Shown piece after piece: positions 51,010 to 60,996 of a stretch of 64,000 bases of DNA; position 1 is the first letter of the stretch; every line of letters begins with the position of its first letter. The notes below the pieces were generated by a model. The model was not told the DNA's origin and did no database searches. It saw nothing but the letters and a program-made list of their open reading frames with translations. A program made the position numbers and the translations under genes. The DNA is from a virus, in the IMG/VR virus record IMGVR_UViG_3300032236_001304, positions 1 to 64,000 of that record; one strand, given 5' to 3'.

Positions 51010-54000
51010 ATGGCCGTTGATATAAAAGTTGCTCCGGATGAGAAATTAGAATTAGTACAAACATACGTTACAGATACTAATCCAAATTCAGATTACTTTG
51101 TTATAAGTGAACTACCTGATACATTTTCAGGTGGTAAAAATGCATTCTTAATAGCAGGTTCAGATAAATTATTAAGCAACACAGAAATAAAAATTCAAGT
51201 TAGAGATGCAGCAGGTAACGTTTGTTATATAGAGTTTTCAAATGGTTTACCAACTGAGTATTATGAAGGAAATTCTAAAGTAGTAGCAGTATATGTATAC
51301 CCTACTTTAACTGCATTTGGTCCAGCAACAATTACAATATTAGGTCAATTAAAAGATACGCCTCCTGAATGGAATGGGTTATATAGTGTAAAATGGCAAA
51401 GACAGGTTAATATAAATCCTGCATTAGCTAACACAACAAGAGTAAGATTATACAAAAGACCTGCGGTTTCAATTAAAGAATTATTACAACCACTTTATTC
51501 AATTGTAAGTGGAAGTAAAGTAGCATCATTAGTTACTCAATCATTTGCATCAATTACGGTAAATCAATTAGAAACATTTGCTGGTGATGTAAAAAGAGTA
51601 AAGGTATATAGAACATCGGCGGGTGATATATCTGATTATGAATTAATACAAGATATTTCAATAGAAGCTAAAAATCTTTTAACTACATATGCGTTGAGTG
51701 GTAGTGTAGTAGGAAATGCGGGTTTATTTGGTCCTGATAGTTTAAGTAAAGTTTGGAATACCGGTTCTTTATATGCAACATTAAATTCGACATATGTAAC
51801 AGATGGGTTAGAATTAACAGGTAGTGGATATTTTAAATATACATCATCATTAAATTTATTAAGTTCAAATACATATGAATTAGAATTAGATACATTTTAT
51901 ACAGGTTCAACTGCTACAAATTTAGTAGCATATATTAGTGGTACTCAAAATGGAGTAATTCCAATTACTACATTTAGTGGTTCAACTCCAACTAAAAACT
52001 TTGGAACAACTACAATACCATTTACAATTCCAAATGATGAACCAACGGCAAGTTTATATCTTTCACAATCAAGTGGAATTAACCAATGGCATGTTGGAAA
52101 CATATCATTAAACCTTTCACAAGATACAGCATTTTCACCAAACGAAGTTAGTTTTATTACATCAATGCCGACAGTATTGGGTAACGAAACATTTAATTTT
52201 AAATTTGAATTATATGATGTAAACAATAATTATGTACCAGTTGCAGTGACAGCAAGTGCATTATTTAACGGTGGTAATAACAATATTGGTGGAACATTAT
52301 TAATAGTTAGTTCATCAACATCAGCATCAAATGCATATACATCAGCATCTATATTAGCATTATCACAATCGGTAAGTGGAACAATTGGTATAGTAACTGG
52401 TAGTGTATCATTTGTAAGTACATCGGTTTCATCATCATTATCACAATCGTTTGGTGCAACTGCAGCAGCTAGTGCAAGTTTACAAAGTTCATCTTTATAT
52501 ATTAGTGCATCGGTTAGCGGCACTATTTCAAATGTTTCTCAAAGTGCAAGTTCATCATTATCATTAGTTTCTCAAAGTGTTAGTAAAAGTATTGCATCTA
52601 TAAGTGCATCGGCTGCAAGTGCATCTAATTTTAACTATGCATATACAACGTATTTAGATGGAAATATTTTTACAGATTCAACCGGTAAATTAATTAAAAC
52701 GCCGGCGACATCATCTACTCAAAATGGATTATATACAGGACAACAATACTTAGGATTTTATAGTGGAAGTAGTTGGAAAACCTATATGGCTAACAATGGT
52801 AATTTCTATTTAACATCATCGGTAGCAGGTGGTGGTTTTATGGCATGGAATGCAGCTGCAGCAAATTTGGCAATAGCAGGAAATATAACAATATTAGGTG
52901 GAGATGCAGCAACAACTGCATCAGTAACTACTGCTGTAAATAATGGTACTGCCTCATTAAGTCAATCATTAGCACCAAATATATTTACAGATTCAAATGG
53001 TAAAATTGTAAGACCTCCAACAAATCCTGCTTCAAATTATGGTTTATTTTTAGCGAGTGATCATTTAGGATTTTATAGTGCAAGTGCAACCGATGGTGGG
53101 ACTTGGAAAACTTATATGGATAATAGCGGAAAATTTTATTTGACAGGTTCTGCTTCAAACTATCTTAAATGGGATGGCAGTGTATTAACAATAGCTGGTG
53201 CAATTAATATTGTTGGTGGACAAGCAGCAACTGATATTGCAAACGCAGCATCATCTGGTTCAAATGCATTATCATATGCAGTTGCAAATAATGCAACTGC
53301 ATCTGCAGCAGCCGCATCACAAGCAGCAACTGCAGCATCAACGGCAGCAAACTACGCACTTATAAATGCAAATACATCATCGATATCTGCAGCAGCTACA
53401 GCAGCTGGTTTTGCACTTATAAATGCAAATACTGCATCTATATTTACAGACTCAACCGGAAAAATAAATAAAACACCTGCAACCGGTTCACAAACTGGAT
53501 TATTTTTAGGTGATTCATATTTGGGTTATTACAATGGTAGTAATTGGAAAACCTATATGCAAAATAATGGTAATTTTTATTTAAGTGGAACAAATGGATA
53601 TTTAAGTTGGAATGCAGGAGCAGATACATTAGGAATTAAAGGTGATATTATTGCAACAAATATTACCGCAACAACAACGGGAAATATAGCGGGTTGGAAT
53701 ATAGATGGTAGTAGATTTTACAAATCAGTAACTAACGTTGGATTACTTGAAATTAAATCTTCTGATAATACAATTTCAATGTATGATACTGCTAATAATT
53801 TAAAATTACAAATAAATCCGACTAATACTCAACCTACTATAACAATACCAAGTAATACAACAACAATTGGTGCAGTTCAAGGAACATTCAAAATTCCACC
53901 TGGCGTATATACAAATAGTCAATATTATTCTGAAACAGTTGCATCATTTACATTAACGGGTGCATTAAATGAAGTATTCGTAGATGATATAGGTCCTAAA

Positions 54001-54999
54001 TTTTATGATAGTGCACTTAGTGCAGCAGATAATGCAATGAATTACTTTGGTAACTATTGGAGATACTTAAAAGTACAAGGTGTTAAATATTATTTGTATT
54101 TACAATTAATAAATCAATCAACAGGACAAGCAAGACAATATACTATTGCATATATTCAATGTGATTTACCATATAATCCAGCAGATGGTGCATCAAATTA
54201 TAAAAATGGTTCTTTAACTACATCACCTGCACTATTTTCAAATTTAGCAGCTGGAAATTATACATTAGGATTAATACATTATGCGGAAGCTACTCAAATA
54301 GCTAATCCATATGTACCATCTTCTCCAGGTGATGGTATAACAGTTTATCCATGGACATCTACTCAAAATGGTGTTCTTAATGTAACGTATGGTTCATCAA
54401 ACGCATATTCTGTATTAAACGCGGGTGGATTATCTTTGTATCAAGGTTCTCAGAATTATGTAAAAGCAGTTTCACCGGGAAGTGGTACGGATGCATATTT
54501 TACAGTTAAAGGAAGAACTAGTTTTATAAATTCAGTAACCATCGGTGGTACATTGAATGCAAACTTTAAACAATTCCAAATTACACATCCATTAGATAAA
54601 AATAAATGGTTATTTCACTCAGCAATAGAAGCACCAAGAGCGGATTTGATTTATAGAGGAACAATTGAATTATTAAATGGAAGTGGTAGTGTTAATATAG
54701 ATAGTCAATCTAAAATGATGGATGGTACTTTTGTTGCATTAACAAAAAATAGACAATTATTTTTACAAAACAATGTTAGTTTTGATAAAGTAATTGGAAC
54801 AATAGATGGTGCAATTGTAAATGTAATTTGTGAAAATAAAAATTCAAATGATAAAATTGGTTGGATGGTAGTAGCAGAAAGAAATGATACTGAAATTTTA
54901 GCATCTAAATTATATAATACAAGTGGTAGCTATATACCAGAACGATATAAAGATTCTGTTTTTACAGAAAATTATACAATTGATAGTGGTTCAATTTAA
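51010..54999 (+). CDS. Long tail fibre with triplicated module (1329 aa)
   Basis: The N-terminus (about 1-165) looks like a baseplate-attachment domain. Residues about 440-545 are Ser/Ala-rich with repeated SQSVSGTIG-type units, as in fibre shafts. Three copies of a ~75-85-residue module start near residues 553, 657 and 811, each with IFTDS[TN]GK, then LGFYS or LGYYN, WKTYM, G[NK]FYL and a following W(N/D) and I.G..I/L. An Ala-rich helical spacer (about 740-808, TASAAAASQAATAASTAAN) separates copies two and three. The C-terminus is a distinct beta domain that may bind the receptor or act as a chaperone. Stacked repeats fit a fibre that binds host surface glycans. Confidence 0.78.
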   Translation: MAVDIKVAPDEKLELVQTYVTDTNPNSDYFVISELPDTFSGGKNAFLIAGSDKLLSNTEIKIQVRDAAGNVCYIEFSNGLPTEYYEGNSKVVAVYVYPTLTAFGPATITILGQLKDTPPEWNGLYSVKWQRQVNINPALANTTRVRLYKRPAVSIKELLQPLYSIVSGSKVASLVTQSFASITVNQLETFAGDVKRVKVYRTSAGDISDYELIQDISIEAKNLLTTYALSGSVVGNAGLFGPDSLSKVWNTGSLYATLNSTYVTDGLELTGSGYFKYTSSLNLLSSNTYELELDTFYTGSTATNLVAYISGTQNGVIPITTFSGSTPTKNFGTTTIPFTIPNDEPTASLYLSQSSGINQWHVGNISLNLSQDTAFSPNEVSFITSMPTVLGNETFNFKFELYDVNNNYVPVAVTASALFNGGNNNIGGTLLIVSSSTSASNAYTSASILALSQSVSGTIGIVTGSVSFVSTSVSSSLSQSFGATAAASASLQSSSLYISASVSGTISNVSQSASSSLSLVSQSVSKSIASISASAASASNFNYAYTTYLDGNIFTDSTGKLIKTPATSSTQNGLYTGQQYLGFYSGSSWKTYMANNGNFYLTSSVAGGGFMAWNAAAANLAIAGNITILGGDAATTASVTTAVNNGTASLSQSLAPNIFTDSNGKIVRPPTNPASNYGLFLASDHLGFYSASATDGGTWKTYMDNSGKFYLTGSASNYLKWDGSVLTIAGAINIVGGQAATDIANAASSGSNALSYAVANNATASAAAASQAATAASTAANYALINANTSSISAAATAAGFALINANTASIFTDSTGKINKTPATGSQTGLFLGDSYLGYYNGSNWKTYMQNNGNFYLSGTNGYLSWNAGADTLGIKGDIIATNITATTTGNIAGWNIDGSRFYKSVTNVGLLEIKSSDNTISMYDTANNLKLQINPTNTQPTITIPSNTTTIGAVQGTFKIPPGVYTNSQYYSETVASFTLTGALNEVFVDDIGPKFYDSALSAADNAMNYFGNYWRYLKVQGVKYYLYLQLINQSTGQARQYTIAYIQCDLPYNPADGASNYKNGSLTTSPALFSNLAAGNYTLGLIHYAEATQIANPYVPSSPGDGITVYPWTSTQNGVLNVTYGSSNAYSVLNAGGLSLYQGSQNYVKAVSPGSGTDAYFTVKGRTSFINSVTIGGTLNANFKQFQITHPLDKNKWLFHSAIEAPRADLIYRGTIELLNGSGSVNIDSQSKMMDGTFVALTKNRQLFLQNNVSFDKVIGTIDGAIVNVICENKNSNDKIGWMVVAERNDTEILASKLYNTSGSYIPERYKDSVFTENYTIDSGSI

Positions 55000-55009
55000 A
55001 ATAAAATAA

Positions 55010-56023
55010 ATGTTTGATTTATTAGTTACAACCGGAGCAGGTAATGTTCCGATGGGTGGAAGTGATATATGGGTAAATAATTTTTTAGAAAATGTAGTAC
55101 CATTTTTAAATTACGATACTGTATTATTAATTGATGGTAGAATGCCTAATGGATTTGATCCTGATTCTATTCCGTGTCAATTTTGTTTTTCAAAAGAACA
55201 ACCTCTATTAGTAGAACCGCTTTTAAGAAATTGTAGAAGAATACATTTTTTACATAACAATTATTATCGTAGAGATGAATTATGGGAATATAAACATAAA
55301 TTTCATACAATATTTTGTCACGCTTACATCAAAGAAATTATAAACACTAATGTAGATTTAGGATTAGATAGAGTATACTTACCTACTACAATGGATTTAC
55401 AATGGGAACAGGATGTAATGAATCAATGTAAACAAATTGTTTGGATTGGGTGTAATGATGGTTTGGTACAAAAAGATTTTAAAAATAAAACAATACAAAT
55501 ACCAAATTATTATGAGTTTCAAATCCGTAATGAATATAATTGGAATACAGATAAAATAGGATATGCAGCACGTAGTGAGACAAGAAAGTGTTTTCATTTT
55601 TTAGATAAACATAAAGGATACGTTTGTACAGACTGGATGGGATATGAAAATTTAAAAGAAGGATTAAATTTAGATTTGAAAAAGGTAAGATTTTATCCAT
55701 ATAATTTGGATAATCACAAAAATTTCTTTAACTTAGACTTTACGATATTTCACGGTTGTTATGTAAACGAACCTTTTGGTTATTCTATATTTAACGCAGT
55801 AGATTATGGTAAGCTTCCAATACTAAACAAATATTGGATGCCAAGAATACCATACAAATATAGAGCATCAACAAAAGAAGAATTTAATAAAATGTATGAA
55901 ATAATGTGTAATGATTTTGAAGTTGAAAGACAATATCAATTCAAACTATTAAAAGAAGCATTATCTATATATGATAATAAAAATGAATGGATAATGAAAA
56001 TAGTTAATCTGTTAAATAAATGA
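55010..56023 (+). CDS. GT-B glycosyltransferase-like protein (337 aa)
   Basis: The start MFDLLVTTGAGNVPMGGSDIWV is the N-terminal Rossmann glycine loop of GT-B enzymes. EPFGYSIFNAVDYGKLPIL (about 262-280) carries the E-x-F-G/E-x-x-x-x-G type donor-sugar motif of GT4-like enzymes. Acceptor and donor are unknown. It follows the fibre gene by 10 bases and starts a run of glycan- and methyl-modification genes, so the fibre or the host surface may be its target. Confidence 0.6.
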   Translation: MFDLLVTTGAGNVPMGGSDIWVNNFLENVVPFLNYDTVLLIDGRMPNGFDPDSIPCQFCFSKEQPLLVEPLLRNCRRIHFLHNNYYRRDELWEYKHKFHTIFCHAYIKEIINTNVDLGLDRVYLPTTMDLQWEQDVMNQCKQIVWIGCNDGLVQKDFKNKTIQIPNYYEFQIRNEYNWNTDKIGYAARSETRKCFHFLDKHKGYVCTDWMGYENLKEGLNLDLKKVRFYPYNLDNHKNFFNLDFTIFHGCYVNEPFGYSIFNAVDYGKLPILNKYWMPRIPYKYRASTKEEFNKMYEIMCNDFEVERQYQFKLLKEALSIYDNKNEWIMKIVNLLNK

Positions 56024-56757
56024 AAAAAAAATTATTAGTTGTAGGATGTTCATATTCCGCAAAAGCAAAACATAATGAATATATTGTATGGTCGGATTTT
56101 TTAGAACAGGATTTAGATATAGAAATAGATAATTTTGCAGAACATGGAGCTAGTAATATTTTAATACGAAGAATATTACAAACAAAATTAGCAGAAAAAA
56201 AATATGATTATGTAATTGTTCAATGGAGTACAATTGATAGATGGGATTATCCTAAAACAACATATCCAACGTACCACCCATTTGGTTCAGATACATCGGC
56301 ATCAGGATATAAAGATGCTTTTTATATGCACTATTATAATAGTTATGGAGCAATTATGGATACATTAGATAATATTATTTTAGCACAATATATGTTAGAA
56401 AAATACAATACACCATATACAATGATTTCAATGGGTAATTTATTTGAAATGGAAGCTTCAATAGAAGCAATTAAAATATTATTAACCAATAAAGGAGATT
56501 ATACTACAATTAAAACTAATAATATTTTAAATAATACACCCAATAATTCAGATTATGATAATATTAGTTCAGTATTAAAACTTATAGATTTTTCTAAATT
56601 TAATTTTACAACAATTCCAAATAATTATTTTGGTGGAGGAATGATTGAATTTTTATTAGAAAAAGGAGATGCACCACAATTTAAATTTCATTATAATACT
56701 GAACAACATAAAATTTTTTCGGATGAATTTATAAAACCAATTTTACAAAAAATATAA
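56020..56757 (+). CDS. SGNH-hydrolase-like protein 1 (245 aa)
   Basis: The N-terminus LLVVGCSYS (5-13) matches block I (GxSxS) with the nucleophile Ser. EHGASNILIRR (about 41-51) gives the Gly/Asn block, and VIVQWSTIDRW follows. FHYNTEQHKIFSDEF near the C-terminus may hold the catalytic His. SGNH enzymes remove acyl groups from sugars or lipids. The gene overlaps the GT-B gene by 4 bases and is followed by a second, divergent SGNH-like gene, so the pair may act on one acylated glycan. Confidence 0.55.
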   Translation: MKKKLLVVGCSYSAKAKHNEYIVWSDFLEQDLDIEIDNFAEHGASNILIRRILQTKLAEKKYDYVIVQWSTIDRWDYPKTTYPTYHPFGSDTSASGYKDAFYMHYYNSYGAIMDTLDNIILAQYMLEKYNTPYTMISMGNLFEMEASIEAIKILLTNKGDYTTIKTNNILNNTPNNSDYDNISSVLKLIDFSKFNFTTIPNNYFGGGMIEFLLEKGDAPQFKFHYNTEQHKIFSDEFIKPILQKI

Positions 56758-56764
56758 TATAAAA

Positions 56765-57601
56765 ATGGAAGAAAATAAATTATATATAATAACCGGTGGG
56801 GATTCGTTTAGTACGAATACACAAAATATGGATAATATGCATTCATTGAGAGCATTATTAACATCAACAAATATAAACTATTTTAATCATTTAGAATATG
56901 ATTATAGATCAAATGGAATTAATGCAGAATTTTTTAATTTAGGTTACCCATCGGCAGGAAATCATTATATTTTAGATACCGTAAAAGATAAAGTTAATGA
57001 ATTATTATCAAATGGAATTGAAGCAAAGAATATTATAGTTTTTACTCAATTTACATATTTTATGAGAAATTTAGAATCATTAGATACTGAAAAAATTATA
57101 AAAAAAGAACATATTGCAGATTATTATCAATTACACCAAATAAATTATTCAAAAGATGAAATATATAATATTGTATATAAACATTTAACTGATATACTTG
57201 ATTTTGGTAAATGGTTAGATGAGAAAAAAGATATTAAATTCAAATTCTTTTTTCCACATGATGTATTTAATGTTAAAAATAATATATTACAATTATTATT
57301 AAATAGAAATGAAAAAATAAAACAAAAAATATTAGAATTAAAACCATATTTTTTGTATAATGATCCAAATACATTAGCGGGAATATACGAAAATTATATC
57401 AAAAGTAATCATGATAATATATGGTCAGCATATGTATCTAATACCGATTTACATTATAATTCAATTGTATATTATTATTGGTATATAGAAAAAATAAAAC
57501 CATTTATATTTCCACAAGAAAATGTTAAACATATAATAGAAGAAGAAGAATTAGAACAACAAAAAGAAGAACTTAAAAGAATTTTTTTAAAAAAATTATA
57601 A
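56765..57601 (+). CDS. SGNH-hydrolase-like protein 2 (278 aa)
   Basis: ITGGDSFS (9-16) is a good block I with S14, NLGYPSAGNHYI (about 58-69) supplies block II/III Gly and Asn, and DLHYNSIVYYYWY near residue 228 fits block V DxxH-like catalytic residues. A C-terminal acidic helix (EEEELEQQKEELKRIF) is extra. It is related in outline, but not closely in sequence, to the preceding protein. The enzyme activity is predicted. Confidence 0.55.
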   Translation: MEENKLYIITGGDSFSTNTQNMDNMHSLRALLTSTNINYFNHLEYDYRSNGINAEFFNLGYPSAGNHYILDTVKDKVNELLSNGIEAKNIIVFTQFTYFMRNLESLDTEKIIKKEHIADYYQLHQINYSKDEIYNIVYKHLTDILDFGKWLDEKKDIKFKFFFPHDVFNVKNNILQLLLNRNEKIKQKILELKPYFLYNDPNTLAGIYENYIKSNHDNIWSAYVSNTDLHYNSIVYYYWYIEKIKPFIFPQENVKHIIEEEELEQQKEELKRIFLKKL

Positions 57602-58357
57602 ATGATAACAAATAAAGATTACATTAAAGAATTTATTTCTAATAATCAAGAAATAGATGATTACGGAGACCAGGTTTTATTAAGTGTTCCATATCGATGG
57701 TCACACGGTGCTACAGATGACCATTTAGGTGACGGTTTAATTATATATTCACTTATTCAATATATGAGAGCAAAGGTATGTGTTTGTTTAGGAAGTGGTG
57801 GCGGATTTATACCAAGAATTATGACACAGGCTAGATATGATTTATGGAATCAAAATATATTTGAAGGTAATGGTGATTTTAATCATGGTGATATTGGATG
57901 TACTTATATTGTAGATGCTGCAAATGGAATCGGTGGTAATGTAAATTGGTTAAAAGAAGAATCATTCTTTAGAAGAACATTTTGGCCTAGAATTATAAAC
58001 GATACAACCGCAAATGCATTTCATAATTACTTTGTATTGAATGATATTAAGATAGATTATTTACATATTGATGCAGGGCATAGTTATGAAAATGTAAAAG
58101 AAGATTTTGATTTATACTCTCAATTGATGAGTGAAAATGGAATCATTTCTATACATGATACTGACCCTAATTATGCAGATAAATACATAGTGACAAATGA
58201 AGTTAAAGATAGGGGTGATTTTGATGATTGGAATGGACCAATTCAATTAGCAAAAGAAATAGATACTACAAAATGGGAGGTATTTAATTTATTTAATTTT
58301 GGTATATTAAAAAATAAACCAGCATCAACTGGATTAACATTGGTAAGAAAAAAATGA
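57602..58357 (+). CDS. Class I SAM methyltransferase (Methyltransf_24-like, 251 aa)
   Basis: VCVCLGSGGGFIPRIM (about 59-74) is the SAM-binding glycine loop. IDYLHIDAGHSYENVKEDFDLY (about 154-175) with NGIISIHDTD is a pattern typical of the Methyltransf_24 family, which includes O-methyltransferases acting on sugars. It sits among glycan-modifying genes, starting directly after the SGNH gene and overlapping the next glycosyltransferase by 4 bases, and may methylate a glycan. Acceptor unknown. Confidence 0.68.
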   Translation: MITNKDYIKEFISNNQEIDDYGDQVLLSVPYRWSHGATDDHLGDGLIIYSLIQYMRAKVCVCLGSGGGFIPRIMTQARYDLWNQNIFEGNGDFNHGDIGCTYIVDAANGIGGNVNWLKEESFFRRTFWPRIINDTTANAFHNYFVLNDIKIDYLHIDAGHSYENVKEDFDLYSQLMSENGIISIHDTDPNYADKYIVTNEVKDRGDFDDWNGPIQLAKEIDTTKWEVFNLFNFGILKNKPASTGLTLVRKK

Positions 58358-59202
58358 TAAGATTAGTTACAGTAACAGGTAGTAGAACAAACACATTAAA
58401 ACATATGTTAAATCACTATAAAAATATGGTGGATGAAATGTATGTTGTTGTATATGAATGGGATGGATTTAGTACATATGATGAAGTAGAAAAAATTGTA
58501 AAAGAATTTCCAACTGCACAAATTATAAAAAGAACAACTAAAGAAAAGTTTAATTGGGAATATGTAACTTACTTATATAATCAAACTAAAATGTTATTTC
58601 CTAACGATTGGTGGATTATTTCGGATGATGATGAATTTCAAGTGTATTCAAAAGTAATTTCAGATATTATAAAAATATGTGATGAAAGTGGATATGAATT
58701 TGTAACCGGCGGATTTGTAGATAGAATAGGTAAGAACGGTACATTTGCTGAAATAAAAGAAGATTCTAATCTATGGGAGTTATTTCCAATGGTGGGATTT
58801 TTTAGATATCCTTTAAGTGGAGCATGTCCTAATAAAGTAACGATGTGTAAAGGATATATAGAACTTACTCCTGGTCAACATTATGCAAAAATAGATGGAC
58901 AAACCACTTGGAAATGGCAAGGATGGAATCATCCACTAAGATTTCCAACAACTCAAAACTTTACACAAGTACATCATTTTAAATGGGATAGTACAGTCTT
59001 AGATAGATTACAGGATGTTGCAAATGTTGGGCAAGTATATTCTTACTCAAAAGAATATCAAGAAATGTACGATGCTATAAAACTAAATAATTTTAAAATT
59101 GATATTTATGATGAGAGATTTTTAATGGAAGAAGTTAAAACACCAACATATTGGTCATACAAAAATTGGAACAAACTTTCTAAAATAATACTCTCCATTT
59201 AA
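58354..59202 (+). CDS. GT-A glycosyltransferase-like protein (282 aa)
   Basis: The start LVTVTGSRTNTLKHMLNHYKNMVDEMYVVVYEW is a GT-A type fold strand and helix. WWIISDDDEFQVYS (about 87-100) is the metal-binding DxD region. HHFKWDSTVLDRL (about 208-220) is a typical late motif of GT2/GT92-like enzymes with a metal-binding His. The C-terminal residues are SKIILSI. It closes the operon that begins at 55010; a host-type promoter follows one base after its stop. Confidence 0.62.
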   Translation: MIRLVTVTGSRTNTLKHMLNHYKNMVDEMYVVVYEWDGFSTYDEVEKIVKEFPTAQIIKRTTKEKFNWEYVTYLYNQTKMLFPNDWWIISDDDEFQVYSKVISDIIKICDESGYEFVTGGFVDRIGKNGTFAEIKEDSNLWELFPMVGFFRYPLSGACPNKVTMCKGYIELTPGQHYAKIDGQTTWKWQGWNHPLRFPTTQNFTQVHHFKWDSTVLDRLQDVANVGQVYSYSKEYQEMYDAIKLNNFKIDIYDERFLMEEVKTPTYWSYKNWNKLSKIILSI

Positions 59203-59234
59203 TTTGGTTTTTTAAATAAAATTTGTTACATTTA
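59203..59234 (+). promoter_or_regulatory. Host-type promoter before the first GT7-LamG gene
   Basis: TTTG at 59203-59206, 20 bases, then TACATTTA at 59227-59234. The -7 box ends 3 bases before the ATG at 59238, so an RNA from here would be leaderless. Confidence 0.6.
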
Positions 59235-59237
59235 AGT

Positions 59238-60719
59238 ATGGTTAATCATAAATTAGCAATCATTGTACCATATAGAGATAGACGTGATCATTTAGATACG
59301 TTTATTCCACATATGAAGGAATTTCTTAAAGATAAAGGAATTGCTTACAAAATATTTGTCATTGAACAATCTGATGATAAACCTTTTAATTATGGAAAAC
59401 TTTGTAATGCAGCATTTAGTTTAATAAAAGATGATTTTGATTATTTTTGTTTTCATGATGTAGACCAATTACCAATTAATGATAGTTGTGATTATTCATA
59501 TAAAGAATATCCAGTACATTTAGCAACTAGAGCTTCTGCACATAATGATAGATTACCTTACTTACAATATTTTGGTGGTGCAGTTATTTTTACTAAAGAA
59601 GATTTTGAAAAAATTAATGGTTATTCAAATGAATACTATGGATGGGGATATGGTGATATAGATTTAATATTTAGATGTTCTCAAAAAGAATTAGATGTAG
59701 ATTATGTGTATGCATATCCAAAAGTAAATAGTGAATATGAAATTGGTGAAATGGAAGAAACGGATTCATTAAAATCAGAAAAAATACATTCAATAAAATT
59801 TGATGGAGAAACATTTTTAGAAATTAAACCAAACAAATTTTTAAAAAGTTTAACATCAGATAGTTTTACCGTTTCAATGTGGATTAAACCAGAAGATAAT
59901 TTATTGAAACAACAATACATTTTAAGTTGGCCGGGATTTAATTCAGGTGTATCATTAAATTTAGATAATCAATTAATTTTCAATTTTTGGAACTCACAAA
60001 AAATTTATTATTACAATTATAAAAAAATTAAACCAAACGAATGGAATCATTTAATTGTTAATGTAAACTTCGATGATAATAAATTAAAAATGTGGTTAAA
60101 TGGAATTGAATTACAACCAAACAAAGATGCATCGGTTAATTTTAAAACACCATTATTTGATTATTCGGAATCAAACATTTATATAGGATGTGGTTCAATT
60201 AATAAAGAATTTTATACAGGTGAATTAAGTAATCTTTATATGTTTGATTATACTTTAACACCAGGTGAAATAGAAAAATTATATTTGAATGGATTATATT
60301 TAAACAAATTTTTACAAACAAAATTTGAACCTGTGGTAAGATATGAATTTGATAACTTTTATAAACAATATTTTATAGATAAAAGCAAAACCCATAATCA
60401 CGCTAAAGTATTTGGAAAAGCAGGAACAGATTATTTAAAATTAGTATCAGAAGTAACAATAGAAAAAGTATCAGAAATTCCAATACCACATAGAGTAGCA
60501 GGTGAATATCAATCATTAGAGCACGATGGTGATTTAGATATCAAAGATAAGTTTAATGGATTTGATCCTGATACATTAGAAAATAAAAAGATTTTCTTTG
60601 ATGATATATTTTCAAAAAGATTTTCTACGGATAAAATAGGATTGAGTTCTCTTAAATTTAAATTAATTGAAAATGAAGAATTTGATAATAAAACAAATTG
60701 GATTAAAGTAATATTATAA
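59238..60719 (+). CDS. GT7 galactosyltransferase interrupted by LamG domain, copy 1 (493 aa)
   Basis: I use the ATG at 59238 (MVNHKLAIIVPYRDRR), since the frame upstream of it lies over the promoter. Residues 1-~165 are the N-terminal half of a beta-1,4-galactosyltransferase (GT7): VPYRDR (10-15), FHDVDQLP (D74, D76, metal) and NGYSNEYYGWGYGDID (127-142, degenerate acceptor/metal motif). About 178-345 is a LamG-like beta-sandwich (TVSMWIKPED, GVSLNLDNQLIF, NEWNHLIVNVNF, LKMWLNGIEL, FYTGELSNLYMFDYTLTPGEI). About 413-493 resembles the C-terminal end of GT7, with RVAGEYQSLEHDG and a degenerate GLSSLKFKL. First of three such proteins. Confidence 0.7.
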   Translation: MVNHKLAIIVPYRDRRDHLDTFIPHMKEFLKDKGIAYKIFVIEQSDDKPFNYGKLCNAAFSLIKDDFDYFCFHDVDQLPINDSCDYSYKEYPVHLATRASAHNDRLPYLQYFGGAVIFTKEDFEKINGYSNEYYGWGYGDIDLIFRCSQKELDVDYVYAYPKVNSEYEIGEMEETDSLKSEKIHSIKFDGETFLEIKPNKFLKSLTSDSFTVSMWIKPEDNLLKQQYILSWPGFNSGVSLNLDNQLIFNFWNSQKIYYYNYKKIKPNEWNHLIVNVNFDDNKLKMWLNGIELQPNKDASVNFKTPLFDYSESNIYIGCGSINKEFYTGELSNLYMFDYTLTPGEIEKLYLNGLYLNKFLQTKFEPVVRYEFDNFYKQYFIDKSKTHNHAKVFGKAGTDYLKLVSEVTIEKVSEIPIPHRVAGEYQSLEHDGDLDIKDKFNGFDPDTLENKKIFFDDIFSKRFSTDKIGLSSLKFKLIENEEFDNKTNWIKVIL

Positions 60720-60729
60720 AATAAAGTAT

Positions 60730-60996
60730 ATGGCAAAAGAAGTAAAAACCGATAACTTAAGTATCGAAGAAAGAACAGTTTTGGCTTTAGAAAGACAAGC
60801 AAAAGCATATGAAAGAATGGCTGGTGCACAAGAAGACTTAGCTGATTGGTTTCATGGATTCGATAGAAAGACTTGGACTGAAAAGTTAGAGTGGTACTTA
60901 CATGAGTTCTATCAAATTATGAAAACTAAGCAAGTAGGTGGTTCTATATCTAGACCTGATAGAGGTTATGAGAGAGAAGCAGATGAGCAAAAATAA
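60730..60996 (+). CDS. Small helical protein of unknown function (88 aa)
   Basis: The product is charged and helical (SIEERTVLALERQAKAYERMAG) with a Trp-containing centre (ADWFHGFDRKTWTEKLEWYL). No family is recognised. It lies between copies 1 and 2 of the GT7-LamG genes, and its last 14 bases overlap the start of copy 2. It could be a partner of these enzymes. Confidence 0.55.
   Translation: MAKEVKTDNLSIEERTVLALERQAKAYERMAGAQEDLADWFHGFDRKTWTEKLEWYLHEFYQIMKTKQVGGSISRPDRGYEREADEQK

Noticed and set aside
52230-52523. 97-codon frame on the minus strand within the fibre gene
   Set aside because: It is the complement of Ser/Ala-rich repeats of the fibre gene and has no promoter, start context or domain. 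The same holds for all other minus-strand frames in the window.
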